Source of the DNA: Roseivirga sp. UBA7431
Lineage (GTDB): Bacteria; Bacteroidota; Bacteroidia; Cytophagales; Cyclobacteriaceae
Direction of reading: 5' to 3'
Assembly (NCBI GenBank): GCA_002477595.1
Contig: DLQN01000037.1
Location: 1 to 24,166, forward strand
DNA: 24,166 bases
A program made the translations under genes and the position numbers. Positions 14,834 through 21,785 of the stretch are shown piece after piece. Below the pieces are notes generated by a model. It was given only the letters and a program-made list of their open reading frames with translations. It was not told the DNA's origin and made no database searches. The stretch's first letter is position 1; each line of letters begins with the position of its first letter.

Positions 14834-15326
14834 AATTCTCAAAAGTTGAGAGGACGTAGGTTCCCGAGTCTTTCAAGGGGTATTCGCTCCCGTTTAATTC
14901 AGCTATAATGTCAAATGAAATCTGCCATTGATTGGCTGATATCTTTTGACCAATAACCTCCTTTTTTAGCAGGGTAACGGGTTGTTCGAAGTAGCAGAAG
15001 CATGAACGAACATAGAACAGTTCAATTCCTGAGGTTGAGACATCATCGCCAGTGCTAATGTTAAACTCCGTAGTAGTAGCCGGAATTTCTATCCAAAAGA
15101 GCTCTATTAACTCATCATCAGCAACATTTTCTTCATCTGGATGCTGATAGGAAAACTGAATAGCCGTTTTATTTCCATTTCCCACCAATACGTTGGCTCC
15201 AGAATTCTCAGTGGGTAGCGTTAGTGCGATATTTTCGTAGAACAGGCGACCTATCCTGCCGTCATTCTCACCGTTACAAGAGACAAGGGCTAGGGATAAA
15301 ATGGATAGAAAGAGGACTTTTTTCAT
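14832..15326 (-). CDS. Putative lipoprotein of unknown function
   Basis: A 164-residue protein I do not recognise. It has a strong lipoprotein signal MKKVLFLSILSLALVSC with Cys17 as the lipidated residue, then a beta-rich, acidic mature region (FSYQHPDEENVADDELIELFW, then ATTTEFNISTGDDVSTSG). A central RSCFCYFEQ supplies two close cysteines that could form a disulfide or bind metal. The protein is probably anchored in the outer membrane. It stands alone, convergent with icd across a shared terminator, with 153 nt upstream in which I could not identify a clear promoter. Confidence 0.7.
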   Translation of the reverse strand: MKKVLFLSILSLALVSCNGENDGRIGRLFYENIALTLPTENSGANVLVGNGNKTAIQFSYQHPDEENVADDELIELFWIEIPATTTEFNISTGDDVSTSGIELFYVRSCFCYFEQPVTLLKKEVIGQKISANQWQISFDIIAELNGSEYPLKDSGTYVLSTFEN

Positions 15327-15479
15327 GTTTTTGACTTTTCTTTTTAGACCATGAAAAGATCCAAAAGGTTGGAGTGGCTGCGATTTTTTATGAAACTAGT
15401 GCTCAAATGCTACAATAAGGTTGTCTTCAGGAGTAAGAGTTCATCATCGATCATTTGTCCTCAACTACACTTAAGCAAA

Positions 15480-16436
15480 CTAAGCCTCATCAAAGTCGCT
15501 TAACAGCGAGGGCAGGTTTTGAAGTATATCATTCGTCATCTTATCTAAATCATAACTTGGTGCCCAGCCCCAGTCATTTCTTGCCACCGAGTCATCGATG
15601 CTATCTGGCCATGAGTCAGCGATCTTTTGTCTGAAGTCAGGTTTGTAAGTCGCAGAGAATTCGGGGATTTGCTTCTTAATTGACTCAACCATCTTCGTTG
15701 GAGATAAACTAATGGCCGCAACGTTATAACTGGACCTAACTTTGATTTGCTCAGCAGGTGCTTGCATTAGATCTAGCGTAGCTTTGATGGCATCGCTCAT
15801 ATACATCATTGGCAAGTAAGTGTCTTCCGATAGAAAGCATTCGAAAGGTTCATTTCTCAATGCCTTGTGATAGATTTCTACGGCATAATCAGTTGTGCCG
15901 CCACCTGGCAAAGACTTATACCCAATCAAGCCAGGGTAGCGAAGACTCCTTACATCCACACCATACTTTTCAAAATAGTATTCACACCATCTTTCGCCAG
16001 CGAGTTTACTAATTCCATAGACGGTATTCGGGTCCATGACAGTATCTTGTGGAGTATTTGCTCTTGGCGTTGTAGGACCAAAGACGGCAATCGAACTTGG
16101 CCAGTAAATTCTTAAGTTTTTCTCTTTGGCCAACTCGAGTACATTAAGTAGCCCAGTCATATTGAGGTTCCAAGCCCATTGAGGGTTTTCCTCTCCTTTT
16201 GCAGAAAGTATGGCTGCTAAGTGATAAACCTGCGTGATAGTGTGATTTTCAACGATCGTTTTTAGCTGATCGGCATTCATCACATCTAATTGCTCGAAAG
16301 CAAAATCCGCAATGGCCGCATTCGGTTTGGAAATATCTGATGCAATTACATTGCTATTGCCAAACAATTTACCGAGTTCGTTGGTCAATTCTGAACCGAG
16401 TTGCCCACAGGCTCCAATCACTAAAATTTTCTCCAT
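15480..16436 (-). CDS. L-threonine 3-dehydrogenase (SDR/epimerase-type)
   Basis: Oxidises L-threonine with NAD+ to 2-amino-3-ketobutyrate. The 318-residue protein is an extended short-chain dehydrogenase: Rossmann motif G8-x-x-G11-x-x-G14 (VIGACGQLG), Asp34 at the end of beta2 consistent with NAD+, YHLAAILSAKGEENP, the catalytic Ser in WPSSIAVFGPTTPR (114-115) and Tyr140/Lys144 in NTVYGISKLAGE. SDR-type threonine dehydrogenases of this kind, close in sequence to UDP-galactose epimerases, are known from Bacteroidota (Flavobacterium frigidimaris). The assignment over a sugar epimerase is supported by the divergent neighbour encoding glycine C-acetyltransferase, the next enzyme in the pathway. 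The 104-nt divergent gap probably carries promoters for both sides. Confidence 0.88.
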   Translation of the reverse strand: MEKILVIGACGQLGSELTNELGKLFGNSNVIASDISKPNAAIADFAFEQLDVMNADQLKTIVENHTITQVYHLAAILSAKGEENPQWAWNLNMTGLLNVLELAKEKNLRIYWPSSIAVFGPTTPRANTPQDTVMDPNTVYGISKLAGERWCEYYFEKYGVDVRSLRYPGLIGYKSLPGGGTTDYAVEIYHKALRNEPFECFLSEDTYLPMMYMSDAIKATLDLMQAPAEQIKVRSSYNVAAISLSPTKMVESIKKQIPEFSATYKPDFRQKIADSWPDSIDDSVARNDWGWAPSYDLDKMTNDILQNLPSLLSDFDEA

Positions 16437-16525
16437 TAGTTTCTATTTCTTGGGATGCAATATTAATTAAACAGCTCAACATGTAAAACGTTTGCAGGAC
16501 TAAAGGTTCGTTGTTCTACATCTTA

Positions 16526-16533
16526 TATATTTG
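16526..16533 (+). promoter_or_regulatory. Candidate -7 promoter element for the small-ORF/kbl operon
   Basis: TATATTTG matches TAnnTTTG exactly, 7 nt before the ATG at 16541. No good TTTG lies at the usual 17-23 nt (one at 16491-16494 is too far). If real, the transcript would be leaderless or nearly so, or translation would begin at the second ATG (16550). Confidence 0.35.
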
Positions 16534-16540
16534 TGGTGTC

Positions 16541-16795
16541 ATGGAAGAGATGAGTTTCAATGATTATTTAGCAAAAAAGAAAATCGACCAACAGGCCTTC
16601 GCCAAAGGTGAGCCGAGTCGATTCGAAGAACTCAAAACCCTCTTCGATCAGGTCCATCCTGATAGTTTTACGGCACAGAAGCTCTTTTTGATCAATAAGA
16701 CGAGGAGAGCGTATCCGCTAAAAGAGGAGGCCGTAGAAAAAGAAGTGAAGAAACCCATGATGAGACCGAAAATAGCAAGACCTAAAACAAACTAA
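16541..16795 (+). CDS. Small conserved-looking protein of unknown function upstream of kbl
   Basis: An 84-residue soluble, highly charged protein ([20 protein letters not shown], then [37 protein letters not shown]) with a Lys/Pro/Arg-rich tail ([13 protein letters not shown]). There is no signal peptide or membrane helix. The core is predicted helical and the tail disordered. ATG 16541 is chosen; the frame stays open upstream to TTG 16511, but those ten residues overlap the promoter candidate. ATG 16550 ([11 protein letters not shown]) is also plausible. Only one nucleotide separates its stop from kbl, so it is in the threonine-degradation operon. I think similar small proteins recur in Bacteroidota, but the function is unknown to me. 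Confidence 0.72.
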   Translation: MEEMSFNDYLAKKKIDQQAFAKGEPSRFEELKTLFDQVHPDSFTAQKLFLINKTRRAYPLKEEAVEKEVKKPMMRPKIARPKTN

Positions 16796-16796
16796 G

Positions 16797-17990
16797 ATGT
16801 ACGATAAACTAAAGCCACAGCTGGAAGCAGAAATTCAATCCATTAAAGATGCTGGACTTTATAAGCAAGAACGTGTAATAATAACTCCACAAGCGGCAGA
16901 TATTAAAACCGATGATGGAAGAGAAGTCATCAACTTCTGTGCAAATAACTATTTGGGTTTGTCGTCTCACCCGAAGGTGGTAGAAGCTGCGAAAGCAGCC
17001 ATAGATACGCATGGCTTTGGTATGTCATCAGTTCGATTCATCTGTGGTACACAAGACATTCATAAAGAACTCGAGAAAAAGATTTCAGAGTTTTTGGGTA
17101 CAGAAGATACCATCTTATACGCTGCTGCATTTGATGCGAATGGCGGTGTGTTTGAGCCATTGTTTGGGGCAGAGGATGCCATAATCTCGGATTCATTGAA
17201 TCATGCCTCTATAATCGATGGCGTGCGACTTTGTAAAGCAATGCGGTTTAGATACAAGAACGCAGACATGGCTGATTTAGAAGAGCAACTGAAAGCTGCA
17301 GACGCCAAAGGAGCAAAGCAGAAAATCATCGTTACCGATGGTGTCTTTTCTATGGATGGTACAATCGCCCCTTTAGATAAAATCTGTGACCTAGCCGATC
17401 AATACAATGCCTTAGTAATGACAGACGAGTGTCATTCTACAGGCTTTATGGGCAAAACGGGTAGAGGTGTGCACGAGCATCACAATTGCATGGATCAAGT
17501 AGACATTATTACTGGTACACTAGGTAAGGCATTGGGTGGGGCATCTGGAGGTTTCACTTCTGGAAAAAAGGAAATTGTTGAGCTATTGCGTCAACGTTCA
17601 AGACCTTATTTGTTCTCAAATACATTAGCACCCTCTATTGTAGGTGCTTCTATCGCAGTATTTGACATGTTGTCAGAGACAACATCTTATAGAGATAAGC
17701 TTGAGGAGAATACGAAATACTTCCGTGAGCAAATGACAGCTGCTGGTTTTGATATCAAGCCAGGAGAACACGCCATTGTACCTATTATGCTTTATGATGC
17801 GGTGCTATCTCAAAAAATGGCCAGTCTTATGCTAGAAAAAGGTATTTACGTCATCGGTTTTTACTTCCCTGTAGTGCCAAAAGAGCAAGCACGTATTCGA
17901 GTTCAAATCTCTGCTGGGCATGAAAGACATCATTTAGATAAGGCCATTGCCGCGTTTATAGAAGCAGGTAAAGAATTGGGGGTTATTTAG
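16797..17990 (+). CDS. kbl: Glycine C-acetyltransferase (2-amino-3-ketobutyrate CoA ligase)
   Basis: Cleaves 2-amino-3-ketobutyrate with CoA to glycine and acetyl-CoA, completing threonine breakdown begun by the divergent dehydrogenase. The 397-residue PLP enzyme of the alpha-oxoamine synthase family has the expected length. PLP forms a Schiff base with Lys244 in [14 protein letters not shown], the same number as in E. coli Kbl. His136 ([10 protein letters not shown]) stacks on the cofactor and Asp210 ([12 protein letters not shown]) binds the pyridine nitrogen. [10 protein letters not shown] near residue 50 is also family-typical. The alternative serine palmitoyltransferase or 8-amino-7-oxononanoate synthase is disfavoured by context and near-canonical motifs. 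The stop overlaps the convergent cdaA gene by 8 bp. Confidence 0.95.
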   Translation: MYDKLKPQLEAEIQSIKDAGLYKQERVIITPQAADIKTDDGREVINFCANNYLGLSSHPKVVEAAKAAIDTHGFGMSSVRFICGTQDIHKELEKKISEFLGTEDTILYAAAFDANGGVFEPLFGAEDAIISDSLNHASIIDGVRLCKAMRFRYKNADMADLEEQLKAADAKGAKQKIIVTDGVFSMDGTIAPLDKICDLADQYNALVMTDECHSTGFMGKTGRGVHEHHNCMDQVDIITGTLGKALGGASGGFTSGKKEIVELLRQRSRPYLFSNTLAPSIVGASIAVFDMLSETTSYRDKLEENTKYFREQMTAAGFDIKPGEHAIVPIMLYDAVLSQKMASLMLEKGIYVIGFYFPVVPKEQARIRVQISAGHERHHLDKAIAAFIEAGKELGVI

Positions 17991-18837
17991 AAGTAACCTC
18001 AAGTGGTTCACTCTCTTCAGCTTCGGTTTCATCAGGAAAAACTTCTTTTTCCTGATGGTACTTGTTGATTCTCTTTCTGATTTCTGGAATAGAAAGATTG
18101 CTGTCAATTACTCCGTTTCGGGCCAAAGACATTTGTCCGGTTTCTTCTGAGATGGTTAGTGTCAGTGTATCCGTGGCCTCTGACATGCCCATTGCAGCTC
18201 TGTGGCGCATGCCGAACTGTGCAGGCAGATCACGCTCACTCACAGGTAATATACACCTAGAGGCTCTAACTTTTCCTTGGTAAACAATTACAGCACCATC
18301 ATGCAGAGGGCTGTACTTATTAAAGATAGAAATCAGTAAACGCTTTGAAATGAACGCGTCCATGAAGTCTCCAGAGTCGACATAAAATTTCAGTTCAGAA
18401 TTTTTAGAGAAAACAATCAGGGCTCCTGTATTCGTACTTGAAAGGACTTTTGCAGCTTCAATAATTGGTGTGATGTTGAAAGACTCTTTTATTGTTCTTT
18501 TCTTCCATATCATCATGGATTGTAAAAAGTCGTTTTGCCTAAAAGTCGTCTTGCCAAGAATGAGAAGAAACTTCCGGATTTCTGGAGAGAAGATTATAAT
18601 AGCAGCGAGTACTCCTACCCCCATAAATTGGCCTAGGATTCCTGCAAGGAGCTCCATTTGCGCAGCTCTGACAACAAGATATGTTAGGTAAAGAACAAGA
18701 AAACCGATTAGCACCCTAACAGCGACACTTCCTTTAAGCAGCTTATACACTTGATAGAGTAGTACACTAACCAATAGAATGTCCATGATGTCAATCCATC
18801 TTACGTCTAGAAACCCTATTTTGAATACGTATATCAA
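17983..18837 (-). CDS. cdaA: Diadenylate cyclase CdaA (c-di-AMP synthase, TIGR00159 family)
   Basis: Condenses two ATP into the second messenger c-di-AMP, which controls osmolyte and potassium homeostasis and cell-wall integrity. Three N-terminal transmembrane helices (about 17-34, 38-57, 62-84) are followed by a DAC domain with both catalytic signatures intact: DGA at 180-182 ([13 protein letters not shown]) and RHR at 211-213 ([15 protein letters not shown]). A C-terminal acidic tail ([14 protein letters not shown]) is variable. The TTG start is supported because [14 protein letters not shown] before the first ATG (residue 18) matches the family N-terminus. TTG overlaps the folP stop (TTGA), implying translational coupling. 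The classical Gram-positive partners cdaR and glmM are absent. A perfect 11-bp inverted repeat lies in its 3' coding region. Confidence 0.94.
   Translation of the reverse strand: MIYVFKIGFLDVRWIDIMDILLVSVLLYQVYKLLKGSVAVRVLIGFLVLYLTYLVVRAAQMELLAGILGQFMGVGVLAAIIIFSPEIRKFLLILGKTTFRQNDFLQSMMIWKKRTIKESFNITPIIEAAKVLSSTNTGALIVFSKNSELKFYVDSGDFMDAFISKRLLISIFNKYSPLHDGAVIVYQGKVRASRCILPVSERDLPAQFGMRHRAAMGMSEATDTLTLTISEETGQMSLARNGVIDSNLSIPEIRKRINKYHQEKEVFPDETEAEESEPLEVTSK
18031..18056. other. Perfect 11-bp inverted repeat in the 3' end of cdaA, downstream of kbl
   Basis: Arms at 18031-18041 and 18046-18056 are exact reverse complements (atcagg followed by five A; five T followed by cctgat) around a 4-nt loop. 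It lies 40 nt past the kbl stop on the plus strand and inside codons for QEKEVFPD of cdaA. As kbl and cdaA converge with an 8-bp overlap, there is no intergenic room for a terminator, so this may terminate or stabilise the kbl transcript. No T-tract follows the stem on either strand. Confidence 0.5.
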
Positions 18838-19691
18838 CCTTTGTATGCTTGGTAAAGCTTTATTGTTTCTGCGGCTTCTTTCACATCATGAACCCTCAAT
18901 ATAGAGGCTCCATTCATAAGAGCAGCCATGTTTAATGCTGTAGTTCCGTTGAGTGCTTCTTGCGCAGTACTATCAAGCCTTTTGTAAATCATAGACTTTC
19001 TTGATAGACCAGCAAGTATTGGAAGCTTCAATCTTTTAAAATAACCCAAATTCCGAAGGATATCATAGTTCTGCTCAATGGTTTTTGCAAAGCCGAAGCC
19101 AGGGTCTATAATTATGTCTGCAACTCCGAGGTATTTAAGTGTTGAACACTTGATTGAAAGTTCGGCAGTAATGTCGTTTAATAGATGGTCATAATCGGTT
19201 AATGTCTTCATTGTTTCGGGAGTGCCTCGCATGTGCATTAAGATATAGGGCACCTTTAATGAAGCTACTGTTTTAAACATTTGATCATCTAAGTTACCTC
19301 CTGAAACATCGTTGACTAAAGAGGCCCCTGCAGAAACAGCTGCCTTAGCGACTACCGATCTGAAGGTGTCAATGGAAATATAAGCGTCAGGAAAAGTCTT
19401 ATGGATTGCTTCTATTGCTGGAAGGACTCTTTCCAGTTCGGTCTCTATTGAGATAGCATCAGCCCCTGGTCGTGTGGAATATCCTCCAATGTCAAGTATG
19501 AAAGCGCCTTCCTTAAGCATTTGGCCAGCCTTCACGATAATATCCGCTAAAGAGGTTGTGCGACTGCCTTCGTAGAAGGAGTCTGGGGTGACATTTAGAA
19601 TCCCCATAACCTTTGGTGTGTCAAGTGACACCAGATTTCCCCTGAGATTCAATGTGCTTTTAACACTAAATAAGTTATCTTTCGCTTTCAA
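18834..19691 (-). CDS. folP: Dihydropteroate synthase
   Basis: Joins p-aminobenzoate to 6-hydroxymethyl-7,8-dihydropterin diphosphate in folate synthesis; the target of sulfonamides. The 285-residue TIM-barrel has all signatures: MGILNVTPDSFYEGS (29-43), ILDIGGYSTRPGAD (65-78), SIDTF (106-110), LVNDVSGG (125-132), ILMHMRGTPE (150-159), IIDPGFGFAKT (194-204), LAGLSRKS (226-233) and the terminal RVHDV (266-270). The start is TTG at 19691: an in-frame TAA lies six codons upstream and the first ATG falls inside the first motif; TTG at 19652 (MNLRGNLVSLDTPKV) is an alternative. It is followed by cdaA with a 4-nt overlap, a pairing I recall as recurring in Bacteroidota. Confidence 0.95.
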   Translation of the reverse strand: MKAKDNLFSVKSTLNLRGNLVSLDTPKVMGILNVTPDSFYEGSRTTSLADIIVKAGQMLKEGAFILDIGGYSTRPGADAISIETELERVLPAIEAIHKTFPDAYISIDTFRSVVAKAAVSAGASLVNDVSGGNLDDQMFKTVASLKVPYILMHMRGTPETMKTLTDYDHLLNDITAELSIKCSTLKYLGVADIIIDPGFGFAKTIEQNYDILRNLGYFKRLKLPILAGLSRKSMIYKRLDSTAQEALNGTTALNMAALMNGASILRVHDVKEAAETIKLYQAYKG

Positions 19692-19723
19692 GAACTGTGC
19701 TAATTTTTAAATAAGTAATTGCT

Positions 19724-20272
19724 TTGGAGGAACAAACTGTAGGCGAATATAAGCAAGTTATTAAGGCCTGTAAAGACATATTTTTGAAGAAAACTCAGGA
19801 TTATGGTACTGCGTGGAGGGTACTCAGATTACCTTCAATTACAGATCAAATTTTTATAAAAGCGCAACGCATTCGGTCTATTCAAGAGAAAGGCGCTCAA
19901 AAGGTAGATGATGATATTTCAGGGGAATTTATTGGGATTATCAACTACTGTGTCATCGCTTTAATTCAAATGAATCTGACTGATGCTGATGCTATGGAAA
20001 TGGCTGTTGGGGACCTTGAGCCACTCTATGATAAACACGTTAACGAAACGATGGAGCTTTTAATGAATAAGAACCATGACTATGGTGAAGCTTGGCGAGA
20101 CATGCGGGTGGCGTCAATTACAGATATCGTATTAATGAAACTCTTGCGCGTTAAGCAGATTGAAGACAACGAAGGAAAAACAATAATCTCAGAAGGCATT
20201 GATGCCAATTATATGGATATGATCAACTATGCCGTTTTCTGTATGATTCTAATGGGACTAGCTAAATCATGA
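19724..20272 (+). CDS. DUF1599 domain protein (tandem duplicated)
   Basis: A 182-residue soluble protein of unknown biochemical role, consisting of two copies of one all-helical unit. Repeat 1 (about 13-84) carries KTQDYGTAWR, SITDQIFIKAQRIRSIQ and GIINYCVIALIQM; repeat 2 (about 106-178) carries KNHDYGEAWR, SITDIVLMKLLRVKQIE and DMINYAVFCMILM, about 93 residues later. The recurrent D-Y-G-x-A-W-R is the likely ligand-binding core. The start is TTG at 19724: an in-frame TAA sits four codons upstream and there is no ATG before mid-protein. It diverges from folP with only 32 nt between start codons, and its stop overlaps the next gene (ATGA). The operon with a membrane protein and aroK does not reveal its job. 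Confidence 0.85.
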   Translation: MEEQTVGEYKQVIKACKDIFLKKTQDYGTAWRVLRLPSITDQIFIKAQRIRSIQEKGAQKVDDDISGEFIGIINYCVIALIQMNLTDADAMEMAVGDLEPLYDKHVNETMELLMNKNHDYGEAWRDMRVASITDIVLMKLLRVKQIEDNEGKTIISEGIDANYMDMINYAVFCMILMGLAKS

Positions 20273-21258
20273 AAATATTAAACACAATAGCGCGCTACAT
20301 TGTAGGAGGCTTATTCATTTTTTCGGGACTAATAAAGGTGAATGATCCCGTTGGAACACAAATTAAACTGGAAGAATATTTTTCTGTTTTTGCAGTCGAT
20401 ATCGCACCATTTTTTGAGTCGCTTAAGCCAATATCACTCTTCCTATCTATGCTACTATCAACCCTCGAGGTTGTATTGGGTGTTGCGCTACTTTTTAAAT
20501 ACAGAGAGAAGCTAGTGACAAAATTATTGTTAGCAATGATCGTATTCTTTACGTTTCTAACCTTCTATTCAGCTTATTTCAATAAAGTGACTGATTGTGG
20601 TTGCTTTGGTGATGCCATTAAGCTAACGCCTTGGGAGTCATTTATTAAGGACATCGTGCTTTTGGTATTTATCGTTGTCCTCTTTATTAATAGGAAGAAG
20701 AATCAGCTTAAAGAAGGCCTAGTTAAAACTGTTGTGGTTGCCGCTTCTCTGGCTTTCTGCTTGATCGTAGCCTTTTGGTCTGTGAACCACTTGCCAACAA
20801 TAGACTTTAGAGCTTATAAGGTAGGTACAAGTATTCCAAACGACATGTTGCCTCCGGCAAACGATCCTGGAATAGTTCCTAAAATCACAAATTTTGCGAT
20901 TTATGGTGATGAATCGGATTATACGGCTGAAGTACTGACTGGTAACAAACTGTTAGTTGTTGTTCATGAGACAGAAAAAACTGATGCAGACGCGTATGTG
21001 ATGCTCAACAGTTTAATAAGTGCCTTAGGAAATCAAGTGGAGGTTGTTGCAATTACCGCTTCTTCAGGGCCGCAGTTCGAAGCGCTAAGACATGAAGTGC
21101 AATTGGCCATTCCATATTATTATTCTGATAAGACTTTACTTAAAACTATGGTGAGGTCTAATCCCGGTTTAGTATTACTCAATAATGGTCAGGTCATGAA
21201 GAAATGGCATTACAATGATGTTCCTGATGCGCTAGAGCTTCTATCTAACCTAAATTAA
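20269..21258 (+). CDS. BT_3928-like membrane protein: DoxX/MauE-type domain plus thioredoxin-like tail
   Basis: A 329-residue inner-membrane protein. The first half has about five helices (near 5-22, 55-77, 84-104, 124-142, 151-171) with the DoxX/MauE-style opening IVGGLFIFSGLIKVNDPVGTQ. Two close cysteines, C110 and C112, lie in TDCGCFGDAIKLTPWESF between helices. The C-terminal region (about 190-329; LLVVVHETEKTDADAYVMLNSLI, VEVVAITASSGPQF, IPYYYSDKTLLKTMVRSNPGLVLLNNGQVMKKWH) reads like a thioredoxin fold without a CxxC. MauE-type proteins work in periplasmic disulfide or electron transfer; a redox role here is inference. Its start overlaps the DUF1599 stop (ATGA) and its stop shares one base with the aroK ATG. 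Confidence 0.82.
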   Translation: MKILNTIARYIVGGLFIFSGLIKVNDPVGTQIKLEEYFSVFAVDIAPFFESLKPISLFLSMLLSTLEVVLGVALLFKYREKLVTKLLLAMIVFFTFLTFYSAYFNKVTDCGCFGDAIKLTPWESFIKDIVLLVFIVVLFINRKKNQLKEGLVKTVVVAASLAFCLIVAFWSVNHLPTIDFRAYKVGTSIPNDMLPPANDPGIVPKITNFAIYGDESDYTAEVLTGNKLLVVVHETEKTDADAYVMLNSLISALGNQVEVVAITASSGPQFEALRHEVQLAIPYYYSDKTLLKTMVRSNPGLVLLNNGQVMKKWHYNDVPDALELLSNLN

Positions 21259-21785
21259 TGAACATCAAGAATGGCATCTTTTTAGTCGGCCTTGCTGGGT
21301 CAGGTAAGTCTACTTTGGGGCGTGCATTGGCGTCCAAATTAGGTTTTCAATTCATTGACTTGGATAATGAAATTGAGAAAAAGGAAGGGATGACTATTCC
21401 TGAGATTTTCCAAAAGTGGGGTGAGGGTCAGTTTCGAATTTTTGAAAGAGAGACTCTACATCAATTGATTGCCGTTGAAGATAGTTTTGTGTTGGCAACT
21501 GGAGGTGGAACTCCATGTTATCATTTCAATATGGATGCCATGAACGAGGCTGGCAAAACAGTTTACCTTGATGTCGCGCCTGGAGATTTAGCGCTCAGGA
21601 TTATTGAAGATGGAGTAGAAGGTAGGCCGATGTTCACAAGCTATGATCATGTAGACCTTATCCAAGAAATCAGAGAGATGAAGTCGATGAGAGAAGAGTA
21701 CTATGAACAAGCCAAAATAAAAATTAGAGATAATAAGATTTCCGTAGAAACCATTATCTCTAACCTTAATTCAATTGATGCCTAG
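21258..21785 (+). CDS. aroK: Shikimate kinase
   Basis: Phosphorylates shikimate at the 3-hydroxyl in the pathway to chorismate and aromatic amino acids. The 175-residue P-loop kinase has the normal size and residues: Walker A GLAGSGKST (11-19), Asp34 in FIDLDNEIEK for shikimate, Arg60 in GEGQFRIFERETL, the Walker B region ATGGGTPCY (80-88), the lid arginine in EGRPMF (121-126) and a C-terminal REEYYEQAKIKI segment. Its ATG overlaps the preceding stop by one base (TAATG), so it is translationally coupled to the membrane-protein gene. Its stop overlaps the convergent outer-membrane protein gene by 4 bp, leaving no separate terminator. Confidence 0.94.
   Translation: MNIKNGIFLVGLAGSGKSTLGRALASKLGFQFIDLDNEIEKKEGMTIPEIFQKWGEGQFRIFERETLHQLIAVEDSFVLATGGGTPCYHFNMDAMNEAGKTVYLDVAPGDLALRIIEDGVEGRPMFTSYDHVDLIQEIREMKSMREEYYEQAKIKIRDNKISVETIISNLNSIDA

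Noticed and set aside
15327..15479. The 153-nt gap between the orphan lipoprotein and the threonine dehydrogenase gene, checked for an RNA gene, terminator or promoter
   Set aside because: No cloverleaf, strong hairpin or exact TAnnTTTG element was seen on either strand.
16511..16540. Extending the small gene before kbl to TTG 16511
   Set aside because: The extra ten residues overlap an exact -7 promoter element, and ATG at 16541 begins the protein more naturally.
17981..17998. Weak inverted repeat (ggtta/taacc) at the kbl-cdaA overlap, considered as a terminator
   Set aside because: The stem is only 5 bp with an 8-nt loop and no T-tract; the 11-bp repeat at 18031-18056 is a better candidate.
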